Below are positions 41,119 through 49,506 of a stretch of DNA of 64,000 nucleotides, piece after piece. Numbering within the stretch: the first letter of the stretch is position 1; the number at the start of each line of letters is the position of its first letter. The notes under the pieces were generated by a model. The model had not been told where the DNA came from. It did no database searches and was given only the letters and a program-made list of their open reading frames with translations. Both the position numbers and the translations under genes were made by a program. This DNA is from Streptomyces sp. S4.7 (GTDB lineage Bacteria; Actinomycetota; Actinomycetes; Streptomycetales; Streptomycetaceae): the NCBI RefSeq assembly GCF_010384365.1, contig NZ_CP048397.1:5580001-5644000 (forward strand), in the 5' to 3' direction.

Positions 41119-41676
41119 GTGATCGAAGAGACCCTCCTCGAAGCAGAGGAGAAGATGGAGAAGGCCGTCCTGGTCGCCAAGGAGGACTTCGCCGCGATCC
41201 GCACCGGTCGTGCGCACCCGGCGATGTTCAACAAGATCGTGGCGGACTACTACGGTGCGCTGACCCCGATCAACCAGCTGGCCTCGTTCTCGGTGCCCGA
41301 GCCGCGCATGGCCGTGGTGACGCCGTTCGACAAGAGCGCGCTGCGCAACATCGAGCAGGCCATCCGCGACTCCGACCTCGGGGTGAACCCGAGCAACGAC
41401 GGAAACATCATCCGGGTGGTGTTCCCCGAGCTCACGCAGGACCGCCGCAAGGAGTACATCAAGGTCGCCAAGACCAAGGCGGAGGACTCGAAGATCTCGA
41501 TCCGCTCCGTGCGCCGCAAGGCCAAGGAGACGATCGACAAGCTGATCAAGGACGGTGAGGTCGGCGAGGACGAGGGCCGCCGCGCCGAGAAAGAGCTCGA
41601 CGACACCACGGCGAAGTACGTCGCCCAGGTCGACGAGCTGCTCAAGCACAAGGAAGCCGAGCTGCTCGAGGTCTGA
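41119..41676 (+). CDS. frr: Ribosome recycling factor
   Basis: The 185-residue RRF that, with EF-G, splits terminated ribosomes. Characteristic segments are FAAIRTGRAHPAMFNKI, DYYGALTPINQLASFSVPEPR, NPSNDGNIIRVVFPELTQDRR and a coiled C-terminus ending HKEAELLEV. GTG 41119 gives the usual length (an adjacent GTG at 41116 is possible) after GCAGGAG. Stop overlaps cdsA by one base. Confidence 0.97.
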   Translation: MIEETLLEAEEKMEKAVLVAKEDFAAIRTGRAHPAMFNKIVADYYGALTPINQLASFSVPEPRMAVVTPFDKSALRNIEQAIRDSDLGVNPSNDGNIIRVVFPELTQDRRKEYIKVAKTKAEDSKISIRSVRRKAKETIDKLIKDGEVGEDEGRRAEKELDDTTAKYVAQVDELLKHKEAELLEV

Positions 41677-42746
41677 TGAACGACTCTTCCTGGGGGGCCC
41701 CGCCGACCGCCGGCTACTGGGGACCGCCTGACCAGGGGGCTGCCCCGGCGGGTCCCGCATACGATGAGCTTGACGCACAGCAGACTCGGCCCATGCCCAT
41801 CGTGCCCGACGTACCCGCGAGCGGCGGGGCCCAGGATGACGACCGGGGGGCTGCTCGGCCGGGCGGCCCCCTGTTCCGTGACGAGACTTCGCAGGAGCCC
41901 ATGTCCGCCCCTCCGCCACCTCCTCCGAAGAAGCGGGCGGGGCGCGATCTGCGCGCGGCCATAGGGGTCGGTGTGGGTCTCGGCGCGGTGATCGTGGCGT
42001 CCCTCTTCATCGTGAAGGCCGTGTTCATTGGCGTCATAGTGGTCGCCGTCGTCGTCGGACTGTGGGAGCTGAGTTCCCGGCTCAACGAGAAGAAGGGCAT
42101 CAAGGCGCCCCTCGTCCCGCTCGCGCTCGGTGGCGCGGCAATGATCGTCGTCGGCTACGTACGGGGCGCGGAGGGCGCCTGGGTCGCCACCGCTCTCACG
42201 GCACTGGCCGTGCTCGCCTGGCGCATGACGGAGCCGCCCGAGGGCTATCTCAAGGACGTGACGGCGGGCGTCTTCGCGGTGTTCTACGTGCCTTTCCTGG
42301 CGACGTTCGTCGCGATGATGCTCACGGCGGACGACGGCGCGCAGCGGGTCCTCACCTTCCTGGTGCTCACCATCGTCAGCGACACCGGGGCTTACGCGAT
42401 CGGCTGGCGCTTCGGCAGCCACAAGCTGGCACCGCGCATCAGCCCCGGCAAGACCCGCGAGGGTCTCTTCGGCGCCATCGGATTCGCCATGGCGGCGGGG
42501 GCGCTGTGCATGCAGTTCCTCATCGACGACGGCACCTGGTGGCAGGGGCTGCTGCTCGGTCTCGCCGTGGCGGCCAGTGCCACGCTCGGTGACCTGGGAG
42601 AGTCGATGATCAAGCGGGACCTCGGGATCAAGGACATGGGCACGCTGCTGCCCGGTCACGGCGGCATCATGGACCGCCTCGACTCGCTTCTGCCGACGGC
42701 CCCGGTCGTGTGGCTGCTGCTGGTGGTGTTCGTCGGCTCGGGCTGA
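41676..42746 (+). CDS. cdsA: Phosphatidate cytidylyltransferase (CDP-diglyceride synthase)
   Basis: A 356-residue membrane enzyme that makes CDP-diacylglycerol from phosphatidic acid and CTP. After a 90-residue Pro/Gly-rich cytoplasmic tail, about eight membrane segments follow; the signature SDTGAYAIGWRFGSHKLAPRISPGKTREG and the CDP-binding box GDLGESMIKRDLGIKDMGTLLPGHGGIMDRLDS are intact. It shares a base with frr (TGATG). A terminator follows. Confidence 0.96.
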   Translation: MNDSSWGAPPTAGYWGPPDQGAAPAGPAYDELDAQQTRPMPIVPDVPASGGAQDDDRGAARPGGPLFRDETSQEPMSAPPPPPPKKRAGRDLRAAIGVGVGLGAVIVASLFIVKAVFIGVIVVAVVVGLWELSSRLNEKKGIKAPLVPLALGGAAMIVVGYVRGAEGAWVATALTALAVLAWRMTEPPEGYLKDVTAGVFAVFYVPFLATFVAMMLTADDGAQRVLTFLVLTIVSDTGAYAIGWRFGSHKLAPRISPGKTREGLFGAIGFAMAAGALCMQFLIDDGTWWQGLLLGLAVAASATLGDLGESMIKRDLGIKDMGTLLPGHGGIMDRLDSLLPTAPVVWLLLVVFVGSG

Positions 42747-42770
42747 CCCGTATCCGTACCGGTTACCCTG

Positions 42771-42803
42771 GTAAGGCCCGCCGTCCCGGACGGCGGGCCT
42801 TAC
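42771..42803 (+). terminator. Terminator after cdsA
   Basis: Perfect 16-base arms (42771-42786 and 42788-42803) reading GTAAGGCCCGCCGTCC and its complement, with the loop inside the palindrome. Ends the rpsB-cdsA operon before rlmN. Confidence 0.85.
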
Positions 42804-42920
42804 TGCGCTCCGCGGTCGCGGGGCCCGTCACATGAGGTCTCCTGGCACCCGCAGCGTGCCCGTGTCCCTCCCGCGGTGGGCGGGGACACCGGCCTCGTCG
42901 TACCGAGGAGAAAACAGCTC

Positions 42921-44033
42921 ATGGCACCGCCCAATCCCGGAGAACTCACCTTCGTCGCGCCCCGCGGCGCCAAGAAGCCGCCGAGGCACCTGGCCGACCT
43001 CACACCGGAGGAACGCAGCGAGGCCGTGGCGGCGCTCGGTGAGAAGGCGTTCCGTGCCAAGCAGCTGTCGCAGCACTACTTCGCACGGTTCGCGCACGAC
43101 CCCGCCGAGTGGACGGACATCCCCGCCGCCGCGCGCGAGAAGCTCGCCACGGAACTGCTGCCCGACCTGATGTCCGTGGTGCGGCACATCTCCTGCGACG
43201 ACGACACCACCCGTAAGACGCTGTGGCGGCTGCACGACGGCACGCTCGTCGAGTCCGTCCTGATGCGCTACCCGGACCGCGTCACCATGTGCATCTCCTC
43301 GCAGGCCGGCTGCGGTATGAACTGCCCGTTCTGCGCCACGGGACAGGCGGGCCTGGACCGCAACCTGTCAACGGCGGAGATCGTGCACCAGATCGTGGAC
43401 GGAATGCGCGCGCTGCGCGACGGTGAAGTCCCCGGCGGCCCCGCGCGGCTGTCCAACATCGTTTTCATGGGCATGGGTGAACCGCTCGCCAACTACCGCC
43501 GCGTCGTCGGGGCGATCCGCCGGCTGACCGACCCCGAGCCGGACGGCATCGGACTCTCGCAGCGCGGCATCACCGTCTCGACGGTGGGCCTGGTGCCCGC
43601 GATGCTGCGATTCGCCGGCGAGGGCTTCAAATGCCGCCTCGCCGTATCGCTGCACGCGCCCGACGACGAGCTCCGCGACACCCTCGTGCCGGTCAACACC
43701 CGTTGGAAGGTGCGGGAGGTGCTGGACGCAGCCTGGGAGTACGCGGAGAAGTCCGGCCGTCGGATCTCCATCGAGTACGCCATGATCCGCGACATCAACG
43801 ACCAGGCGTGGCGGGGCGATCTGCTGGGCCGGCTGCTCAAGGGGAAGCGGGTGCACGTCAATCTGATCCCGCTCAACCCGACACCCGGGTCCAAGTGGAC
43901 GGCCTCCCGCCCCGAGGACGAGAAGGCGTTCGTCGAGGCGATCGCGTCCCACGGCGTGCCGGTGACGGTGCGCGACACCCGCGGTCAGGAGATCGATGGG
44001 GCGTGCGGTCAGCTGGCGGCCACGGAGCGCTGA
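42921..44033 (+). CDS. rlmN: 23S rRNA (adenine2503-C2)-methyltransferase RlmN
   Basis: A 370-residue radical SAM enzyme that methylates A2503 of 23S rRNA and A37 of some tRNAs. The iron-sulfur motif CGMNCPFCATG, FMGMGEPLANY, GITVSTVGLVPAML, LAVSLHAPDDELRDTLVP and the catalytic second Cys region DIDGACGQLAA are seen; the C-terminal Cys is that in DGACGQL. ATG 42921 after GAGGAG. Complete. Confidence 0.96.
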   Translation: MAPPNPGELTFVAPRGAKKPPRHLADLTPEERSEAVAALGEKAFRAKQLSQHYFARFAHDPAEWTDIPAAAREKLATELLPDLMSVVRHISCDDDTTRKTLWRLHDGTLVESVLMRYPDRVTMCISSQAGCGMNCPFCATGQAGLDRNLSTAEIVHQIVDGMRALRDGEVPGGPARLSNIVFMGMGEPLANYRRVVGAIRRLTDPEPDGIGLSQRGITVSTVGLVPAMLRFAGEGFKCRLAVSLHAPDDELRDTLVPVNTRWKVREVLDAAWEYAEKSGRRISIEYAMIRDINDQAWRGDLLGRLLKGKRVHVNLIPLNPTPGSKWTASRPEDEKAFVEAIASHGVPVTVRDTRGQEIDGACGQLAATER

Positions 44034-44088
44034 GCGCGGCGACGGGACCCCGACGGGGCCCATGTACGCTGGTTCGAACGAATTACAT

Positions 44089-44200
44089 ATTCCGACAGGG
44101 GAGCGCCACAGCGCTGAGAGTGCGGCAGAGACTCGGACGAGCCTCACGGCCGCAGACCCTCTGAACCTTGCCCAGGTCATTCTGGGTAGGAAGTTCGGAC
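44089..44200 (+). promoter_or_regulatory. TPP riboswitch upstream of thiBPQ
   Basis: The conserved thi-box elements occur in order: GGGGAGCGCC near 44098, GCTGAGAG (44113-44120), ACCCTCTGAACC (44156-44167), GGGTAGGAAG (44184-44193). The ends TCCGAC and GTTCGGA can close stem P1. It controls the thiamine transporter genes starting at 44290. TPP-bound form would lower expression. Confidence 0.93.
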
Positions 44201-44222
44201 ATCACTCAAGCTGTTGCGCCCT

Positions 44223-44283
44223 GCCCTGCTCCGGTCCGCCGGTGCGGGGCAGGGCCGCGTCTTCTCCTGGACATCCCAGGAGG
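44223..44283 (+). promoter_or_regulatory. Riboswitch expression platform: GC hairpin and masked ribosome site
   Basis: GCCCTGCTCCG (44223-44233) pairs with CGGGGCAGGGC (44245-44255), with one G-T pair. A second stem CTCCTGG (44264-44270) with CCAGGAG (44276-44282) covers the thiB ribosome site AGGAGG (44278-44283), six bases before GTG 44290. This would control translation initiation. Confidence 0.7.
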
Positions 44284-44289
44284 AATTCA

Positions 44290-45381
44290 GTGCGTACCAC
44301 GAAGAGAATGACGGCCGGCGCCCTCGCTGCCGCACTTGGCGTCTCCGTGCTCGCCGCGTGCGGCGAGTCCGACGACTCCACGTCGTCGGACGTCGCGAAG
44401 TCCAAGGGTGTGACGCTCGTCGCCCATGACTCGTTCGCCGCCTCGGACTCCGTACTCAAGGAGTTCACCGAACAGACCGGCTACACCGTCAAGGTGCTGA
44501 AGAGCGGCGAGGCGGGCGAGGCGCTCAACAAGGAAATTCTCACCAAGGGCTCGCCGCAGGGCGACGTCTTCTTCGGCGTCGACAACACCCTGCTCTCCCG
44601 CGCCCTCGACAACGGCCTGTTCACGCCGTACGAGGCGAAGAGCCTCGACCAGGTCCGCGCCGACGTACGGCTCGACGACGCCGAGCACCGTGTCACGCCC
44701 GTCGACACCGGCGACATCTGCGTGAACTACGACAAGAAGTACTTCACCGACAAGAAGCTGGCGCCGCCGCAGTCCTTCGCCGACCTGACGAAGCCCGCCT
44801 ACAAGGACCTGCTCGTCGTCGAGAACGCCGCGCAGTCCTCACCTGGTCTCGGCTTTCTCCTCGGCACCGTCGCGGCGTACGGGGACGACGGCTGGCAGGA
44901 CTACTGGAAGCAGCTCAAGGCCAACGGTGTCCAGGTGGTGGACAGTTGGGAACAGGCCTACAACGAGGAGTTCTCCGGCTCGGCGGGCGGCAAGAAGGCC
45001 AAGGCGGAGCGCCCGCTCGTTGTCTCGTACGCGTCGAGCCCGCCTGTCGAGGTCCTGTACGCCGATCCGCAGCCGAAGGAGGCGCCGACCGGCGTCGCCA
45101 CGAGCACCTGCTTCCGGCAGATCGAGTTCGCCGGTCTGCTCCAGGGCGCGAAGAACGAGGCGGGCGGCAAGGCTCTGCTGGACTTCCTGGTGAGCAAGAC
45201 CTTCCAGGAGGACATGCCGCTCAACATGTTCGTGAACCCGGTCGTCGACGGTGCGAAGCTGCCCGCGCTCTTCACGGACCACGGCGCCGTGGTCGACAAG
45301 CCGGAGACCGTGGCCCCGGAGAAGATCGCCGAGAACCGTGACGAGTGGATCCAGTCGTGGTCCTCACTCGTCGTCAAGTAG
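44290..45381 (+). CDS. thiB: Thiamine ABC transporter substrate-binding lipoprotein
   Basis: A 363-residue extracellular binding protein attached by a lipid. The lipobox is VLAAC (Cys at about residue 21) after TTKRMTAGALAAALGVS. The body follows the ThiB pattern (VTLVAHDSFAASDSVLKEF, EILTKGSPQGDVFFGVDNTLLSRAL, VTPVDTGDICVNYD), i.e. a thiamine/TPP-binding protein of the iron-binding family 1 type. Control by a TPP riboswitch agrees. It overlaps thiP by 37 bases. Confidence 0.93.
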   Translation: MRTTKRMTAGALAAALGVSVLAACGESDDSTSSDVAKSKGVTLVAHDSFAASDSVLKEFTEQTGYTVKVLKSGEAGEALNKEILTKGSPQGDVFFGVDNTLLSRALDNGLFTPYEAKSLDQVRADVRLDDAEHRVTPVDTGDICVNYDKKYFTDKKLAPPQSFADLTKPAYKDLLVVENAAQSSPGLGFLLGTVAAYGDDGWQDYWKQLKANGVQVVDSWEQAYNEEFSGSAGGKKAKAERPLVVSYASSPPVEVLYADPQPKEAPTGVATSTCFRQIEFAGLLQGAKNEAGGKALLDFLVSKTFQEDMPLNMFVNPVVDGAKLPALFTDHGAVVDKPETVAPEKIAENRDEWIQSWSSLVVK

Positions 45382-47141
45382 CCGCGAAGGGCGACCGGGA
45401 GGGTGACACGGCCACGCGTACGGAGGCGGGGCCGGTCGTCCGGGGGACGGGGCGAGGACGGGGCCGGGAGCCGGGCCCCGTGGTGCGGGCCGCACGGCGC
45501 CGGGGGAGCGTCGTACGGCTCTGCCTCATGGCCGTGCCCGTCGCGTTCTTCGCGGTCTTCTTCGCCTACCCCGTCACGGCGATTGTCGGCCGCGGGCTGA
45601 AGACGGACGGCTCGTGGCACTGGGGCCGGTTCGGGGACGTGCTGAGCCGGCCCGACATCGGGCAGGTGCTCTGGTTCACGACGTGGCAGGCCGCGCTCTC
45701 CACGGCCCTCACGCTGCTGATCGCGCTCCCCGGCGCCTACGTCTTCGCGCGCTTCGAGTTCCCCGGCAAGCAGCTCCTGCGCGCCGTCGTGACGGTGCCG
45801 TTCGTCCTGCCGACCGTTGTCGTCGGCACGGCGTTCCTCGCGCTGCTGGGGCGTGGTGGCCTGCTCGACGAGCTGTGGGGCGTGCGGGCGGACACCACGG
45901 TGTGGGCGATTCTCCTCGCGCACGTCTTCTTCAACTATGCGGTGGTCGTCCGCACCGTGGGCGGCCTCTGGGCGCAGCTCGACCCGCGTCAGGAGGAGGC
46001 CGCGCGGGTACTCGGCGCCGGCCGGCTCGCGGCGTGGTGGCGAGTGACGCTGCCCGCGCTCGTCCCCGCCGTCGCCGCCGCGGCGCTGATGGTCTTTCTC
46101 TTCACCTTCACCTCCTTCGGCATCGTCCAGATCCTGGGCGGCCCGGCGTACTCCACCCTGGAGGTGGAGATCTACCGGCAGACCGCGCAACTTCTCGACC
46201 TGCCCACCGCCGCCGTTCTGACGATGGTGCAGTTCGCCGCTGTCGGCGCGATTCTGGCGCTGCACGCCTGGACCGTACGCAGGCGGGAGGCCGCCCTGAA
46301 ACTGGTCGACCCCGCCCGGACGGTGCGCAGGCCGCGCGGAGCCGGCCAGTGGGCGCTGCTCGCCGGCGTACTCGGCACCGTCCTCCTGCTGATCCTGCTG
46401 CCCCTCGGCGTGCTGATCGAGCGATCGCTCGACGGCCCCACCGGATACGGCTTCGACTACTACCGGGCGCTCCGTTCGGTGGAGGCGAGCGGCGGCACCT
46501 TCCTCGTGCCGCCTCTGGAAGCGGTCTGGAACTCCCTGCGCTACGCCTTGACGGCGACGGTCATCGCCCTGGTGGTGGGAGGGCTCGCCGCTGCCGCTCT
46601 CACCCGGCGGGCGGGGCGCCTCGTACGGGGCTTCGACGCGTTGCTGATGCTCCCGCTCGGCGTCTCCGCCGTGACCGTCGGCTTCGGGTTCCTGATCACT
46701 CTCGACAAGCCGCCGCTGGACCTGCGGGCGTCATGGATCCTGGTGCCCCTCGCCCAGGCGTTGGTGGGGGTCCCCTTCGTCGTCCGCGTCATGCTGCCCG
46801 TACTGCGCGCGGTGGACCGGCGGTTGCGGGAGGTCGCGGCCGTTCTCGGTGCCTCGCCCTTGCGTGTGTGGCGGGAGGTCGATCTGCCGATGGTGCGGCG
46901 GGCGGTACTGGTGGCCGCCGGGTTCGCCTTCGCCGTCTCGCTCGGTGAGTTCGGTGCCACGGTCTTCATCGCGCGCCCCGACCGGCCGACGCTGCCGGTG
47001 GCAGTCGCCCGGCTGCTGGGGCGGCCCGGCGATCTCAACTACGGGCAGGCGATGGCACTGAGCACGGTGCTGATGGTGGTGTGCGCCGTGTCGCTGCTGG
47101 TGCTCGAACGTATCCGTACCGACCGTTCCGGAGAGTTCTGA
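45345..47141 (+). CDS. thiP: Thiamine ABC transporter permease
   Basis: A 598-residue two-domain permease; each half has a binding-protein-dependent transport signature (EEAARVLGAGRLAAWWRVTLP in the first; REVAAVLGASPLRVWREVDLP in the second) that contacts ThiQ. About twelve membrane segments. GTG 45345 or GTG 45357 may be the start; both lie in the thiB end. The N-terminal about 55 residues are Arg/Gly-rich and likely cytoplasmic. It shares a base with thiQ (TGATG). Confidence 0.92.
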   Translation: MDPVVVLTRRQVAAKGDREGDTATRTEAGPVVRGTGRGRGREPGPVVRAARRRGSVVRLCLMAVPVAFFAVFFAYPVTAIVGRGLKTDGSWHWGRFGDVLSRPDIGQVLWFTTWQAALSTALTLLIALPGAYVFARFEFPGKQLLRAVVTVPFVLPTVVVGTAFLALLGRGGLLDELWGVRADTTVWAILLAHVFFNYAVVVRTVGGLWAQLDPRQEEAARVLGAGRLAAWWRVTLPALVPAVAAAALMVFLFTFTSFGIVQILGGPAYSTLEVEIYRQTAQLLDLPTAAVLTMVQFAAVGAILALHAWTVRRREAALKLVDPARTVRRPRGAGQWALLAGVLGTVLLLILLPLGVLIERSLDGPTGYGFDYYRALRSVEASGGTFLVPPLEAVWNSLRYALTATVIALVVGGLAAAALTRRAGRLVRGFDALLMLPLGVSAVTVGFGFLITLDKPPLDLRASWILVPLAQALVGVPFVVRVMLPVLRAVDRRLREVAAVLGASPLRVWREVDLPMVRRAVLVAAGFAFAVSLGEFGATVFIARPDRPTLPVAVARLLGRPGDLNYGQAMALSTVLMVVCAVSLLVLERIRTDRSGEF

Positions 47142-48241
47142 TGGCCCTGCTCACACTTGAGGACGTGACCGTGCGATTCGGGCGACGTAAGGCGCTCGAC
47201 GCGGTGGATCTGGAGATCGCCGCGGACGAGATCGTCTGTGTGCTGGGTCCGAGTGGCAGCGGCAAATCAACCTTGTTGCGCGTCGTCGCCGGGCTTCAGA
47301 CACCGGACACCGGGCGGGTGTTGCTGGAGGGGGCCGACCAGGCGGGGGTGCCGGTACACCGGCGCGGCGTGGGACTGATGTTCCAGGACCACCAGCTCTT
47401 CCCGCAGCGCGACGTCGGCGGCAACGTCGCGTTCGGACTGCGCGTGCGCGGCGAATCGCGCGGCGAACAGCGGCGACGTGTCGACGAGTTGCTTGATCTC
47501 GTCGGCCTGCCGGGTGCCCAGCGCCGCGCCGTCTCCGCGCTTTCCGGCGGTGAGCAGCAGCGTGTGGCACTCGCACGGGCGCTTGCCCCTCGCCCCCGCC
47601 TGCTCATGCTCGACGAACCGCTGGGCCAGCTCGACCGGAGTCTGCGCGAGCGTCTGGTCGTGGAACTGCGCGGCGTGTTCGGCCAGTTGGGGACGACGGT
47701 GCTCGCCGTCACGCACGACCAGGGTGAGGCCTTCGCGCTCGCCGACCGGGTCGTGGTGATGCGCGACGGACGCGTCGCCCAGACCGGCACGCCGGTGGAG
47801 GTCTGGCAGCGGCCGGCGTCCGCGTTCGTGGCGCGCTTCCTGGGCTTCGACAACGTCGTGGCGGCCACCGTGGAGGGTGACGTCGCCGACACTCCCTGGG
47901 GCAGGATTCCGGTACCCCGCGCTTCGCCGCAGGGTTCACGCGCGCTGTTGGTGCGTCCCACGGGGGTACGGCTCGGCGCCCCCGAGGACGGAATGCGCTG
48001 CACCGTCGGGGCGCGCACGTTCCGCGGCAGCCACGTCGCCGTTCTGCTGCGCCCCACGGACGGGCCGGAGGTCGAGGCGGAGTGCGGCCTCCGCGACGTC
48101 CCCGACGAGGGAGCGACCGTCGGGGTCTCCTTCATCGCCGAGGACGTGGTGGTCCTCGACGACCGGGGGCCGGATTCGATCCACGTCGCGAAGGGCGAGG
48201 CATCAACAGAGGCCCCAACAGACGCCAACGGGGCGGACTGA
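47141..48241 (+). CDS. thiQ: Thiamine ABC transporter ATP-binding protein
   Basis: A 366-residue ATPase. Walker A LGPSGSGKSTLLRV, Q-loop MFQDHQLFPQ, signature LSGGEQQRVALARAL, Walker B LLMLDEPLGQLD, switch His in VTHDQGEAF. The C-terminal 120 residues form a TOBE-like extension (ALLVRPTGVRL, GAPEDGMRC), which makes it resemble CysA/PotA-type ATPases more than the short E. coli ThiQ. Third gene of the TPP-controlled operon; ends 29 bases from the convergent LOG-family gene. Confidence 0.92.
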   Translation: MALLTLEDVTVRFGRRKALDAVDLEIAADEIVCVLGPSGSGKSTLLRVVAGLQTPDTGRVLLEGADQAGVPVHRRGVGLMFQDHQLFPQRDVGGNVAFGLRVRGESRGEQRRRVDELLDLVGLPGAQRRAVSALSGGEQQRVALARALAPRPRLLMLDEPLGQLDRSLRERLVVELRGVFGQLGTTVLAVTHDQGEAFALADRVVVMRDGRVAQTGTPVEVWQRPASAFVARFLGFDNVVAATVEGDVADTPWGRIPVPRASPQGSRALLVRPTGVRLGAPEDGMRCTVGARTFRGSHVAVLLRPTDGPEVEAECGLRDVPDEGATVGVSFIAEDVVVLDDRGPDSIHVAKGEASTEAPTDANGAD

Positions 48242-48270
48242 CGCGGCCTCGCCCGGCGCGTCGAGGTCGG

Positions 48271-49448
48271 TCAGCGGGAGAGCCGGGCCAGGGCCTCGGG
48301 CGCCTCGGCCACCGAGTCGACGAGCGCGATGCGTGATTCCATCGAGCGCTCCCGCGCCGGCGACATGAGCAGCGGCCAGGCGGGCAGCCGCTCCGTCCAG
48401 TGGGCGCGGTCGACGAGCACCATGGGCGTCGGCTCGCCGCGTGACTCGTAGTAGTCCGGCGTCGCGTTGTCGAAGACCTCCTGGACGGTGCCCGCAGCGC
48501 CGGGAAGGAAGATGACGCCCGCGTTGCAACGGGCGAGCAGACCGTCCTCACGGGTCGCGTTGGCGAAGTACTTCGCGATGTGGCCCGCGAAGGCGTTCGG
48601 CGGTTCGTGGCCGTAGAACCACGTGGGGATGCCCACGGAGCCGTCGCCCCTGGGCCAGCGGCCCCGTACCTCGAAGGCGGCGCGCGCCCAGTCGGAAATC
48701 GACGGGCTGAACGACGGTGTCTTGGCGAGGATTTCGAGTGCTCGTCCAGCATGTCGTCGGGATGCGGGGCGGCGTACGCGCCCAGGTTGGCGGCCTCCAT
48801 GGCGCCGGGGCCACCGCCGGTCGCCACGGTCAGCCCCGCACGGGCCAAATCGCGGCCGAGGCGAGCCGCTCCCGCGTACGCGTCAGTGCCCCACGCCATG
48901 GCGTGGCCGCCCATCACGCCCACGACCCGTGCGCCGACGAGGAGTTCGTCCAGGGCGTCCGAGACCGCGTCGTCGTGGACCGACCGCAGCATCGAGGAGA
49001 GTATGTCGCCGTCGGCCTTGGTGCGCTGGAACCACTCGTAGGCGAGGGCGTCCGGTGTCGCCTCGTACCCGCCCTCGTCCAGCCCCTCGAAGAGTTGCTC
49101 GGGGGAGTAGAGCGGGCCCCGGTACGGGTCGAACGGGAGATGGGGGACGGGAGGGAAGACCAGTGCCCCGTCGGCCCGTATCTTCGCCGCGGCGTCCGGT
49201 GCCATCGGGCAGCCGAGGAAGACGGTCTCGGAGGTGTCGGTGGACAGCAGCGCGAGCGTACGGCCCGTCAGGTCGACCGACTGGACCCGGAAGCCGCTGA
49301 GCGTCCCGCCCAGGATCACCTGGTCGAACTCGTCGAGAGATTCGATCTCGCGGTCCAGGCCGTCCGCCCGGTGCTCCCAGAGCCCCTCGGCGCTCCGGGC
49401 CGCTGCCTGTTGTGCTTCATGCCCGTCGTGTCCCGCGCCGTTCACCAC
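48271..49448 (-). pseudogene. LOG family (lysine-decarboxylase-like) protein gene with one-base frameshift
   Basis: The frame from GTG 49448 encodes a normal LOG-family N-terminal domain to DPHPDDMLDE-like residues (VVGVMGGHAMAWG, TVATGGGPGAMEAANLGAY), then at about 48740 turns to Arg/Pro-rich sequence. The correct C-terminal half (IPTWFYGHEPPNAFAGHIAKYF, FLPGAAGTVQEVF, the PGGxGTxxE-type site) continues in a different frame. Restoring one base between GAG and the CACTCG at 48740-48741 gives a continuous reading frame through to 48271. LOG proteins release active cytokinins or act as nucleotide 5'-monophosphate nucleosidases. Either the gene is broken, or a base is missing from the assembly. 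Confidence 0.85.
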
Positions 49449-49506
49449 GCGGACACGATAGGCCCAACGTTCGAACGGGGCGCCGGAGTTCGGGAAGGCG
49501 GCCGGT

